A stretch of 59,412 nucleotides of DNA, taken from Candidatus Firestonebacteria bacterium RIFOXYD2_FULL_39_29. GTDB taxonomy: Bacteria; Oederibacteriota; D2-FULL-39-29. A program made the position numbers and the translations under genes. The DNA is taken from positions 1-59,412 of the forward strand of contig MFGV01000036.1 in NCBI GenBank assembly GCA_001778375.1, read 5' to 3'. Positions 51,266-59,289 of the stretch are shown here, one piece after another. The notes beneath the pieces are model-generated. The model was not told the DNA's origin. It saw only the letters and a list, made by a program, of their open reading frames with translations, and did not search any database. Numbering within the stretch: the first letter of the stretch is position 1; the number at the start of each line of letters is the position of its first letter.

Positions 51266-52150
51266 TTATAGACCTTTATAGACTAAAACAAAACCCTTCT
51301 TTTTAACAAAAAAAGAAGGGTTTTGTTTATTATATCTCTTGAATGCTGTTGCAAAATGCTGGGATGATGAAAAACCGAACTTCATTGCGGCGTCTGAGAC
51401 GTTTCCTTTGCCGGTCTCAAGAAATTCTCTGGCTTTTAATACTTTTTTCCGCAGTATATATTCTGCGGGAGGCAGTCCGGTTTCCTTTCTGAATCTGGCT
51501 TTAAACCAGGAGGTTGAAAGCCCCATGTGTACAGCAAGGTCAGGGACTCTTACATTGTTCTCCAGATTTTCGTCAATATTTTGAATGACCCTGTTCATGT
51601 TGCCTTCTTCTTGTTTGTTTGTTTCTGTTGCACATTTTAAAAGCTCCAGAATTAAGTTAACAAACGCGTTAGAAAGCGCGATATTTTTGAGCGGATATTT
51701 TGAAAGTAGAAGCAGGTGATGAATATTAGTAAAAGCCCGGTGCAGATTCCTTGAGGCAGGAAAATACCTTTTTTTTATTCCAAGAAGCTTTTTGACTAAA
51801 AGGTTGCCTTGTTCTTTATTAAGACCAAACATGTTTTTATTGCCGGTTAAAGGCAGAATATGTATCCAGTAAAGCTGCCCCTTTTCCTGTGACTGCCTTC
51901 CGCTGCTGTGCATCTCTCCCGGTTTTGTGAGAAAGATATCTCCGCTTTTCAACAGGTAATCTTTTCCGAAAACGCTGTAATTCTGATGTCCTTTTACCAG
52001 ATAGCAAATCTCAAAGCCCTTATGAGTATGTGATTCAAGGGGTTGAAGCGCTTTTTCCGTGTTGTAACTGCCAAAAATCGGTATTTCCGGAAAGCCGCAA
52101 TCTGTCAGTTTAAACCTTTTATAGATTATCTTTTGTCTGTCTTTTCTCAT
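51266..52150 (-). CDS. AraC-family transcriptional regulator
   Basis: A 294-residue regulator. The N-terminal cupin-like domain has SHTHKGFEICYLVKGH and GDIFLTKPGEMHSSG. The C-terminal double HTH has VPDLAVHMGLSTSWFKARFRKETG and NVSDAAMKFGFSSSQHFATAFKR. It should bind a small ligand and activate transcription. It is divergent from the URO-D-family gene (start-to-start gap about 200 bp), a likely target. The last residues (FFVKKKGFVLVYKGL) are coded inside a perfect 19-bp terminator-like inverted repeat, so the C-terminus may be an extension. Confidence 0.88.
   Translation of the reverse strand: MRKDRQKIIYKRFKLTDCGFPEIPIFGSYNTEKALQPLESHTHKGFEICYLVKGHQNYSVFGKDYLLKSGDIFLTKPGEMHSSGRQSQEKGQLYWIHILPLTGNKNMFGLNKEQGNLLVKKLLGIKKRYFPASRNLHRAFTNIHHLLLLSKYPLKNIALSNAFVNLILELLKCATETNKQEEGNMNRVIQNIDENLENNVRVPDLAVHMGLSTSWFKARFRKETGLPPAEYILRKKVLKAREFLETGKGNVSDAAMKFGFSSSQHFATAFKRYNKQNPSFFVKKKGFVLVYKGL
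51286..51328. terminator. 19-bp perfect inverted repeat, probable bidirectional terminator
   Basis: AAACAAAACCCTTCTTTTT (51286-51304) and AAAAAGAAGGGTTTTGTTT (51310-51328) form a perfect stem with A/T-rich flanks on both sides. It overlaps the 3' end of the AraC coding region. Confidence 0.7.
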
Positions 52151-52348
52151 GTATATAATTATACTGTATATAAAAATAAACGCAATATAAATCGTATTGT
52201 GATATAATTACTATAGAAGCAAGCGGAATTTTACTCTAAATGAAAGTTTGCGATGAGAGGTAAGTACAATATGTGGATGAATATCATAACTCAATATATT
52301 GTTTTTTGTCATTCGTAATTTGTAATTTGCCGATTGAAAGGGGGCCTT
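52151..52348. promoter_or_regulatory. Divergent promoter region of AraC gene and URO-D gene
   Basis: AT-rich DNA with TATAAT at 52203-52208 on the plus strand and a CGCAATATAAATCGTATTG near-palindrome (52181-52199) that could be a regulator site. The ribosome site for 52349 is GAAAGGGGG. Confidence 0.35.
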
Positions 52349-53491
52349 ATGAAAATGGATTTTAAAAAGCACAATGAAGAAGCGAAAAATGTATGGGATG
52401 CATATTTGGCTGGAAAACCTGTTCGTGTTCTGATGATTATAGGTTGTAATGCCCGCATGATTTTGCTGGATCCGAAATTGAACAACAAAAAAATAACTTT
52501 TAAACAGTATATTGAGAATCCTGATGTTATGCTTAAAGTCCAAATGGAATTTCAGAGATGGTTGAAACTGAATGTACCTCAGGATGCTATTATGGGAATT
52601 CCGCCTGACGGGCTTCCCGTAAGTGTGGACTTTCAGAACTGTTCTGAAGCCGCCTGGTTTGGGGCTGAAATACATTATAGAGACGGGCAGGTTCCGGACA
52701 CGGAGCCTATTTTAAATGGCGATAAGAAGCAAGCTCTTTTTGATAAGGGTATTCCGGATCCTTTTGACGGTATAATGAAGACAAAAATTAATTATTATGA
52801 ATATTTTATGAAGAAGCAAAAAGAGGGCTTTTGCTTCGAAGGTTCTCCTATCAAATCAATAACCATGAGCGGGCTCGGGACTGACGGGATTATGACCGGA
52901 GCTGTTAATCTGAGAGGGGTCGAGATATTTACCGATTTTTATGAGGATCCTGATTATGTCAGAAAGCTGTTTTCTTTTCTGACAGAAGCAACGATTAAAA
53001 GAATAAAAGCTTTCAGAAAATACTCAAACCAACCTGAAAAAAGCAAAGGGATTTCCTTCGCTGATGATAGTATTGCCAATATTTCCACAGAGATGTATAA
53101 GGAATTTGTATTGCCTTTTCATAAAAAGCTGGCAGCTGAATTGTCTGAAGGTGGTACGGGTTCGATACACTTGTGTGGAGATGCAACCAGACATTTTAAG
53201 ACGATAAGAGATGAACTAAATATAATGCAGTTTGATACCGGCTTTCCTGTCGATTTTGGCCGGCTAAGGAAAGAATTAGGCAAGGATGTTGAAATATACG
53301 GAGGACCAAACATAAATTTATTGATGAGAGATGATATTCCCGCGATAGTGGCGGAAACAAAAAGGATATTGCAGTCGGGAATAGCGGATGGAAAATTTAT
53401 TATAAGAGAAGGTAATAACCTTGCGCCGGGAACTCCTATGGAAAATCTTTGGAAGATGTATGAGACGGTGAAAGAATTCGGGAAATACTAA
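52349..53491 (+). CDS. Uroporphyrinogen decarboxylase (URO-D) family methyltransferase-like protein
   Basis: A 380-residue cytoplasmic TIM-barrel protein. The ATG at 52349 follows GAAAGGGGG; an in-frame TTG at 52334 is possible. SIHLCGDATRHF matches the H-x-C zinc motif of MtaA/CmuA-type methyl-corrinoid:thiol methyltransferases rather than heme-type HemE. GISFADDSIANIS and DVEIYGGPNIN are typical of this group. The URO-D superfamily also holds many uncharacterised catabolic enzymes. No corrinoid protein is adjacent. The AraC gene upstream is probably its regulator. Confidence 0.8.
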   Translation: MKMDFKKHNEEAKNVWDAYLAGKPVRVLMIIGCNARMILLDPKLNNKKITFKQYIENPDVMLKVQMEFQRWLKLNVPQDAIMGIPPDGLPVSVDFQNCSEAAWFGAEIHYRDGQVPDTEPILNGDKKQALFDKGIPDPFDGIMKTKINYYEYFMKKQKEGFCFEGSPIKSITMSGLGTDGIMTGAVNLRGVEIFTDFYEDPDYVRKLFSFLTEATIKRIKAFRKYSNQPEKSKGISFADDSIANISTEMYKEFVLPFHKKLAAELSEGGTGSIHLCGDATRHFKTIRDELNIMQFDTGFPVDFGRLRKELGKDVEIYGGPNINLLMRDDIPAIVAETKRILQSGIADGKFIIREGNNLAPGTPMENLWKMYETVKEFGKY

Positions 53492-53896
53492 CGAAGGTTC
53501 CACGTTCCATGTTGCTCAGGATAATCACGTAAGAAATCATCCAAAACGTCTTGCGTTAATGTATCGTTTTTTATTAAGAGTTGAAGTTTTATCCGCCTGC
53601 TTCCCGCCGGGAACAAATATATTTCTTTGAACAAAAAGTCTATTTGGGGACTCTTAATGCACGTAAAGGGAATCTTTAGTTTAGTATTTCTCTTTATTTT
53701 ATATGAAAATCGTGGTAAAATGTGCAAGTAAATTAGTTCTAAACAATGGTAAACAGGAATCTAGAAAATTTTAAAAAGTCAAATATAATAGGATTATTAT
53801 TTTTGTGTCAGTGTCCACCTGCGGTGAGATCTCGCTAAAGGCGGAGAATCCGGCAGTTTTGTAATCAGTGAAATCGATTTAAATTGGAGGAGAAAA
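53492..53896. other. 405-bp region with repeat A and a doubtful remnant
   Basis: Repeat A lies at 53806-53875. The minus strand has an open stretch over 53488-53727 (IDFLFKEIYLFPAGSRRIK and onward) without a family match, possibly a decayed fragment. Otherwise nothing is recognised. Confidence 0.35.
53806..53875. repeat. Dispersed repeat A, copy before the lipoprotein gene
   Basis: GTGTCAGTGTCCACCTGCGG, GTGAGATCTCGCTAAAGGCG, GAGAATCC, then TTTTGTAATCAGTGAAATC. Nearly identical to 55196-55266; both lie directly before a gene. Confidence 0.6.
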
Positions 53897-54958
53897 ATGA
53901 GGAAATTTCTGGTTTTGTGTGCTGCTTTAGTGTTTTTGACCGGTTGCGCGGAAGAGAGGAAGTTTATAAAATCACCGTTTGGAGGACCGGATGTGTTGGT
54001 TTGTCAGGCTCAGGGTTATTTTGCTTTTTCTTCGCTTCCATATAATGTTTACCGTAATCGGCAGACTGATAGTGTTCCTTTTCCGGGATTTATAGTAACT
54101 GAAGCAGAGGGAAAGGTAGTGATTGATACCATAATCGGAGGGCAGAATGTTTTTAAGGAGTTAAGAAGAGATGACCAGGTTGTGGCTGTAAACGGAAAAA
54201 CAGTAAAGAATAAAAAACACTTTTTGGAATTGATCAGAGGTGAAAGATACGATGAAATGTCATATCTTACATTTCGGAGATATACTTCGGAGTTTTCAAT
54301 TGCAATAAGACTAAGCCAGATGAATATGTCCAGGATGTATACAAATCTTGAGAAAAAACTCTTGGAAGGTGCAAAAGTAAGTGTCGCAATAATTCCCAGC
54401 GCAAACACAACCACCACAAGTATTTCCGTAAATGTCCAGGGTCTTATTGAGAATGATAAAGCTTACATAGCTTCTGCCTATGAGAAGATGTTCATAACAG
54501 AGTTTAATTCGTATCCTAATTTTTCGGTGATAGACAGAAATATTATAGAAAAAATAATTAATGAACAAAAATTTCAGATTTCAGGAGCTGTTGATGATGC
54601 AACTATACAAAAGTTAGGAAAAATAATAGGTGCCTCCAATTTGTTTTTTATTACTATGAGCAGGTATGAAGACTCGACGAATTTTGTGGAACGGCTTGTT
54701 GAGGTTGAGACAGCAAGAGTTGCTTATAGCGATAATTATACCTATGTGAAACCGAAACCGGTTGTGGTTGTAAAAAAGAAAAAAGGCAAAGGCGAGGATG
54801 ATGATGAGGAAAAAAAAGATAAGAAAAAAGAGGAAAAACAGCCTTTGATTATTAATATAAATAATGTAAACACAAATACCAATGTGATTTCAAACACTAA
54901 CATTAATACGAATAACAATAACAATTCAAGTAATCCGACGATTAATATTAGCAAATAA
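53897..54958 (+). CDS. Lipoprotein with PDZ and CsgG-like domains
   Basis: A 353-residue protein. The signal with lipobox (LCAALVFLTGCAEE) predicts lipidation at Cys17. Residues about 60-130 look like a PDZ domain (GFIVTEAEGKVVIDTII, then LRRDDQVVAVNGKTVKNKKHF). Residues about 155-275 resemble CsgG (VSVAIIPSANTTTT, then FSVIDRNIIEKIINEQKF, IQKLGKIIGASNLFFITMSRYE). A Lys/Glu/Asp-rich linker leads to an Asn/Thr-rich end (NNVNTNTNVISNTNINTN). It probably sits on a membrane facing the periplasm. Repeat elements flank the gene on both sides. PDZ plus CsgG in one lipoprotein is unusual; function unknown. Confidence 0.7.
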   Translation: MRKFLVLCAALVFLTGCAEERKFIKSPFGGPDVLVCQAQGYFAFSSLPYNVYRNRQTDSVPFPGFIVTEAEGKVVIDTIIGGQNVFKELRRDDQVVAVNGKTVKNKKHFLELIRGERYDEMSYLTFRRYTSEFSIAIRLSQMNMSRMYTNLEKKLLEGAKVSVAIIPSANTTTTSISVNVQGLIENDKAYIASAYEKMFITEFNSYPNFSVIDRNIIEKIINEQKFQISGAVDDATIQKLGKIIGASNLFFITMSRYEDSTNFVERLVEVETARVAYSDNYTYVKPKPVVVVKKKKGKGEDDDEEKKDKKKEEKQPLIININNVNTNTNVISNTNINTNNNNNSSNPTINISK

Positions 54959-55000
54959 AGCAGAAACAGCAGTTGAAGCAAGTACAGTAAGAGAAGGAAG

Positions 55001-55136
55001 TTGAGCGAACCTTGAACCACTCCCGTGAAACGGTCGGGTTCATGGTTCTGTACCCGGAAGTTTTGAGTGGTACAGGGGTCTAAATATCGAACCTTAAACC
55101 TTTACGAAATCCGCCTAGGCGGAAGAAGCAAAAACA
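55001..55136. repeat. Dispersed repeat B, full copy 1
   Basis: It lies 43 bp after the lipoprotein gene. It contains GAACCACTCCCGTGAAACGG, then TCGGGTTCATGG, CTGTACCCGGAAGTTTTGAG, TGGTACAGGGG and GAAATCCGCCTAGGCGGAAG. Pairings CTGTACC/GGTACAG and CCACTC/GAGTGG predict a compact fold. Confidence 0.65.
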
Positions 55137-55195
55137 GTAAATACAGTCAGTGAAAAAATCGTGAACCATTCAAGACTACAGGTACATGGTCCATG

Positions 55196-55266
55196 TATCA
55201 GTGTCCACCTTCGGTGAGATCTCGCCAAAGGCGGAGAATCCTGAAGTTTTGTAATCTGTGGAATCT
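55196..55266. repeat. Dispersed repeat A, copy before the AI-2E gene
   Basis: ATCAGTGTCCACCTTCGGTG, AGATCTCGCCAAAGGCGGAG, AATCC, then TTTTGTAATCTGTGGAATC, ending 14 bp before the start of the AI-2E-type gene. Confidence 0.6.
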
Positions 55267-55280
55267 TATTTGGAATAAGG

Positions 55281-56375
55281 ATGACCTTGAAAGAGAAGTT
55301 GGAAAAGAGGAACAAGAAACAAAGTAAAATACTGCGCATGGTCTTTATCTATTCCGGGTTTGCCGCAGTAATTCTCTTTGTTTTCTGGCTTAAGGCGGTA
55401 CTCTTGCCTTTTGTAATTGCATTTGTGCTGGCGTATTTGTTAAATCCCACTGTTGACTATTTTGAAAAAAAAGGCATCAAAAGAGTCTTGGTTATTCTTA
55501 CCTATTTTATGGTTATTTTTTCCGTGGTTACCGTGCTTCTCTTCATATTTATTGATTTTACGGCCAAGGAAATATTGGTAATACAGGACAAACTTCCCTT
55601 TGTCTCCGGTAGAATAGAAGAAATAATTGGAGAATATTCCTTAAAGGCAGAAAAATACTTTCCAAATTCAAAGCCTGCCGAGCTGAAATCCCTGCTTATT
55701 GAAAACACGCAGAACATGACGGCGGAAATAAGTAAAAGTATTGTCGGGATGTTTTCTGATATTATCAATTGGATAAGCAGTGCGACAGGAAGTTTGATGA
55801 ATGTTTTGATTGTGTTATTCTCTTTGTTTTATCTGTTAAAAGATTGGAAAAAGATAAAAGAGGCAGTTAAAAGAGCGGCACCGGTTTCGTATCATGGCAT
55901 AGTGGAAAAACTTGCAATTAGTGTGAGCTTCCAAATTAACAGATATATAAGAGGCCAAATTATTGTAGCTTCCACTGTAGGTCTGATAACAATGTTCTCG
56001 TTGTATTTTCTTGGTTTTGAATACTATTTTATTCTTGGTGTTATTACAGGACTTTCAAATCTTATCCCCGTAATAGGTCCTTTTATAGGTATGTGCGTGG
56101 GAACAGCACTGTCTTTTTTTATACATGAACCGTTTTTTAGCGGGATACTAAAGGTGCTAGGAGTCTTGTTATCCGTACAATTACTTGATAACATAGTTAT
56201 AAGTCCGCTAATCATCGGAAAAGCAGTAAAAATTCACCCGGTTACGGTTTTAATTGTTCTTTCTTTCGGATGGTTCTTCTTGGGCATCCTTGGAATGCTG
56301 ATATCCATTCCGTTTTATACTACAATGAAGTTTGTTATTGCGGAAATATACGGTTTTCATGTGCAAGTGAAGTAA
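55281..56375 (+). CDS. AI-2E family transporter (PerM-like)
   Basis: A 364-residue membrane protein with about seven to eight helices. FVIAFVLAYLLNPTVDYFEKKGIKR at the start, a middle periplasmic region, YIRGQIIVASTVGLITMF, and the signature LSNLIPVIGPFIGMCVG followed by SPLIIGKAVKIHPVTVLIVLSFG are typical. The family includes AI-2 exporters and Na+/H+ antiporters, so the substrate is not certain. Flanked by copies of repeats A and B. Confidence 0.9.
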   Translation: MTLKEKLEKRNKKQSKILRMVFIYSGFAAVILFVFWLKAVLLPFVIAFVLAYLLNPTVDYFEKKGIKRVLVILTYFMVIFSVVTVLLFIFIDFTAKEILVIQDKLPFVSGRIEEIIGEYSLKAEKYFPNSKPAELKSLLIENTQNMTAEISKSIVGMFSDIINWISSATGSLMNVLIVLFSLFYLLKDWKKIKEAVKRAAPVSYHGIVEKLAISVSFQINRYIRGQIIVASTVGLITMFSLYFLGFEYYFILGVITGLSNLIPVIGPFIGMCVGTALSFFIHEPFFSGILKVLGVLLSVQLLDNIVISPLIIGKAVKIHPVTVLIVLSFGWFFLGILGMLISIPFYTTMKFVIAEIYGFHVQVK

Positions 56376-56387
56376 TCGAAGCAAGTT

Positions 56388-56520
56388 GAGCAAACCTTGA
56401 ACCACTCCCGTGAAACGGTCGGGTTCATGGACCTGTACCCGGAAGTTTTGAGTGGTTCAGGGGTCTAAATTTCAAACCATAAGTCTTTGCGAAATCCGCC
56501 TAGGCGGAAGAAGCAAGTAC
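56388..56520. repeat. Dispersed repeat B, full copy 2
   Basis: It begins 13 bp after the AI-2E gene stop and is nearly identical to 55001-55136: GAACCACTCCCGTGAAACGG, TCGGGTTCATGG, CTGTACCCGGAAGTTTTGAG, TGGTTCAGGGG and GAAATCCGCCTAGGCGGAAG. Confidence 0.65.
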
Positions 56521-56701
56521 AGCAGGGACAGAAAAAGAAGTAGAGGAATCAAATACAGAAAGTGAAGTAAAGAAAGTACAGAAAATGTAGTTTTTGCCGG
56601 AGTTTATGTGGTTTTTGGCATTATTTTTAGAATTTATCATTTTGTTGGTTTTGTTTCGAATTTCGAGTTTAAAGTTTCAAATTTGTTTTAATGGGGGTGC
56701 A

Positions 56702-57457
56702 GTGAAGCCTCTACAATTGATTTTTAAAATACTTGTTCTGTTTTTTCCGGTCATATATCTTTTTTCTGATGCAAAAACTATCCAAACTGCGAACCAACTT
56801 CTGGAAAGCCGGCATCTTCGAACAGAAAATCTACAGGATGCGCAAAAAACAATATTGAAAGGTATTGAAGAGGGTGAAATAAACGGTGAAATATTTACTG
56901 TGGCTTCCAAAATATACTTTTACCTGGGGGATACCGAGCCGGATAAGACGATTAAAACAGCTTATTTTGAGCAGGGCATAATGTACGGTAAAAAAGCTGT
57001 TGCAGCGGCTCCAAAATCCGATGTGGCGCATTTTTGGTATATGGGAAATACTGCCAGGACCATACAGCTTAGGGGTATCTTAAATGCTTTATTAGCCGTA
57101 AAGGAGATAAAAAAAGAAATTAAGCTTATTCTTGATCTGAATCCAAAAAATGTCGGTGCAATTTCCGCTCTCTCAAGTTATTACGCGGAAGTGCCGGGCA
57201 TTCTTGGCGGCAGTATAGAAAAATCAGAAAAACTGATACTTCAGGCGCTGGAGTACCAGCCAAAATATACTTTTTTATATATTGATACCGCCAATGTTTA
57301 TATCAGGCTTGGAAAATTAATGGAAGCAGAGAAGTATCTGAATACCATGTTGAAAATTGAGGAGCCGGTTTCAAAGGCGGATTTTGAGCTGCTGGATAAA
57401 CCAAATGCACTTAAGATGCTTGCAGAGATAAAAAAATTACAATCTTCTCCGGAGTGA
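56702..57457 (+). CDS. TPR-repeat envelope protein
   Basis: A 252-residue protein. I chose GTG at 56702, preceded by GGGGGTG and giving a clean signal (KPLQLIFKILVLFFPVIYLFSDA). An in-frame TTG at 56594 would add 36 hydrophobic residues from AATTTCGAGTTT-type repeat DNA. TPR-like helices (YGKKAVAAAPKSDVAHFWYMG, NPKNVGAISALSSYYAEVPG, TANVYIRLGKLMEAEKYLNTM) fill the rest, reminiscent of the TatT-type periplasmic TRAP-associated family. No TRAP transporter genes are adjacent. Followed by repeat B copy 3. Confidence 0.65.
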   Translation: MKPLQLIFKILVLFFPVIYLFSDAKTIQTANQLLESRHLRTENLQDAQKTILKGIEEGEINGEIFTVASKIYFYLGDTEPDKTIKTAYFEQGIMYGKKAVAAAPKSDVAHFWYMGNTARTIQLRGILNALLAVKEIKKEIKLILDLNPKNVGAISALSSYYAEVPGILGGSIEKSEKLILQALEYQPKYTFLYIDTANVYIRLGKLMEAEKYLNTMLKIEEPVSKADFELLDKPNALKMLAEIKKLQSSPE

Positions 57458-57477
57458 CAGGAGAAGCAAAGGAAGCA

Positions 57478-57550
57478 AGTTGAGCGAAGGCTAAATATTA
57501 AACCATAAAGCTTCGCGAAATCCGCCTAGGCGGAGGAAGCAAAAACAGTA
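57478..57550. repeat. Dispersed repeat B, shortened copy 3
   Basis: AGTTGAGCGAAGGCTAAATA, AACCATAAAGCTTCGCGAAA and TCCGCCTAGGCGGAGGAAGC lie 20 bp after the TPR gene. The CCACTC/GTACCC part is missing. Confidence 0.55.
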
Positions 57551-57598
57551 AACAGAGTGAGTAAAGTGGAAAAAGCATTTTCTCGTAACTCGTCACCC

Positions 57599-57632
57599 GA
57601 TATCCGCCTGTTAGGCGAGATCTCTCCAAAAC
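57599..57632. repeat. Dispersed GGCGAGATCTC repeat, partial
   Basis: CGATATCCGCCTGTTAGGCG followed by AGATCTCTCC, part of the repeat A family, lies before the GT-C-like gene. Confidence 0.45.
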
Positions 57633-57677
57633 ATTGGAGGACCCGTAACGTTCTTTAGTATTTTACAGGAGGAACTT

Positions 57678-59285
57678 TTGAACCAACGTAAAGCATGGCT
57701 TGTCGTGACCGCCTTCGCTATTATCGTCGCTATTATTACTCTTGTTCCTTATCTTATAATGGATGCCAATACCCCTCCGGGAAATGTATTTCTTTATACC
57801 ATGGGTAATAATTACGATCAGGCGAGTTATCAAGCCTGGATAAAACAGGCGGAAGAGGGGAAGATTTTAGCCGGAAGTAACTACACTACAGAAAGGCAAT
57901 CCGGGAAGTTTTTCAATCCTTTCTTTGTCGTTTGCGGCTGGTTTGTGAAAATTACAGGATTTGGAATGATATTTGCTTATCAGCTTATCAGATTGTTTTT
58001 TGTTGTTGTATTAATACTTGTGCTTTTTAAATTTTCAGAGTTGTTTCTAAAGAGTTTCCCGGAAAGGTTTTTCTTTGTAGCCCTGGTTTCACTTTTTTCC
58101 GGTCTTAGCTTCTTATTTCCCTTTAAATGGCTGCAGTACCTGAAGGAGACTTACAATATAGGACCGCTGGATCTTTGGGTCCCGGAAGCAAATATCTTTA
58201 TAACCTTACTTGAAAAACCACTTTTTATGATGGCTTTAATTCTAATACTTATTACGTTTATGCTTTTATTCAAGGTTTTTAAATCCCCGGAAAGAATTAA
58301 AGTTTACTCCGCCGGTTTTGTAATGTTTCTTCTTGGTTTAGTACATCCGTATGATTTCGCTACAATTTATGGGACCGTAGTATTGTTTCTCCTCTGGACA
58401 AAAGCGGATAGAAAACGCTGGGTTTGTTTTTTTGGCGTAGTAGTTCTTTCCCTGCCGGCATTGATTTATGAATATATGTTAAGTGTTTACGATCCATTTT
58501 TAAGGGAATGGGGAAAAACGCTTACCCTTTCCTCTACGATATATAGCTATCTCCTGGGTTATGGTTTTATATTGATTGCTGCCGCTGCTTTTACTATAAA
58601 AAAATGGAGAAAGCTTGAGAAAACAGAGATATTTCTTCTTTCCTGGGTTGTGTCCCATCTTATTCTGGCTTATATGCCTATTAGATTCGAAAGAAGATTG
58701 CTTCTTGGGCTTTCTGTACCTCTTGCCTTGCTTGCGTCTCTTTATTTATTCAGATATCTTTGGCCATATTTGAGCAAGAATTATGTTTTTTTAAAAAAAC
58801 ACTCTCTGTCGACTATGATTATTATTATACTTATAACAATACCCTCAAATATAAGATATGTTGTTGACGAATGTATTTTTTTTAATATATTTCCTAATAA
58901 TTACTGTCTTGCAAACGGAGATTATGAAGCCTTTCTTTGGATGGATAAAAACTTGAAACGGGATACGGTGGTTTTTGCTTTTTATTCGACAGGTGTTTAT
59001 ATGCCGGGTCTTACCGGATGCAAGGTTTACGCCGGACATTATGACCAGACCTTAAATGCTGAAAGGAAAAAAAAGCTTACTGGTGTTTTCTATCAAACAA
59101 ATACCTCTGATTACTTTAGAGTAGATTTGCTGAAAAATATCAAAGCAAAATACCTGTATTTCGGTTCTTTTGAGAAAAACATCGGAGACCCGGGTTTTGA
59201 TTCAAAACCGTATCTTTCCAAGGTCTATGATAAGAGCGGAGTTAAGATCTATCTTTTAAAAGGGACAGCGACTATTAATTATTGA
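57678..59285 (+). CDS. Multi-pass membrane protein, GT-C glycosyltransferase-like
   Basis: A 535-residue protein with a TTG start behind CAGGAGGAA. About 11-12 hydrophobic helices alternate with loops. A long first extracytoplasmic loop contains NNYDQASYQAWIKQAEEG, resembling the acidic loop of GT-C enzymes, and FERRLLLGLSVPLALLASLYLF is a typical late segment. A soluble C-terminal part (FLWMDKNLKRDTVVFAFYS, YLYFGSFEKN) follows the last helix. Such proteins transfer sugars from polyprenyl-phosphate donors in the membrane. The acceptor is unknown and the assignment rests on topology. Confidence 0.6.
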   Translation: MNQRKAWLVVTAFAIIVAIITLVPYLIMDANTPPGNVFLYTMGNNYDQASYQAWIKQAEEGKILAGSNYTTERQSGKFFNPFFVVCGWFVKITGFGMIFAYQLIRLFFVVVLILVLFKFSELFLKSFPERFFFVALVSLFSGLSFLFPFKWLQYLKETYNIGPLDLWVPEANIFITLLEKPLFMMALILILITFMLLFKVFKSPERIKVYSAGFVMFLLGLVHPYDFATIYGTVVLFLLWTKADRKRWVCFFGVVVLSLPALIYEYMLSVYDPFLREWGKTLTLSSTIYSYLLGYGFILIAAAAFTIKKWRKLEKTEIFLLSWVVSHLILAYMPIRFERRLLLGLSVPLALLASLYLFRYLWPYLSKNYVFLKKHSLSTMIIIILITIPSNIRYVVDECIFFNIFPNNYCLANGDYEAFLWMDKNLKRDTVVFAFYSTGVYMPGLTGCKVYAGHYDQTLNAERKKKLTGVFYQTNTSDYFRVDLLKNIKAKYLYFGSFEKNIGDPGFDSKPYLSKVYDKSGVKIYLLKGTATINY

Positions 59286-59289
59286 CAGC

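Noticed and set aside
50796-51284. CRISPR-like spacing of ACTTTATGGAC repeats
   Set aside because: Units are about ten bases, degenerate and contiguous, with no unique spacers of constant length and no cas genes.
52349-53491. Heme biosynthesis HemE
   Set aside because: The HLC zinc motif, divergence and AraC neighbour fit the MtaA/CmuA-like branch; no other heme genes are adjacent.
53488-53727. Minus-strand 79-codon frame as a gene
   Set aside because: No family match and no clear ribosome site; at most a remnant, noted in the gap description.
55001-56520. Repeat B considered as a riboswitch
   Set aside because: Copies lie after stop codons rather than in leaders, and none matches a riboswitch class I know.
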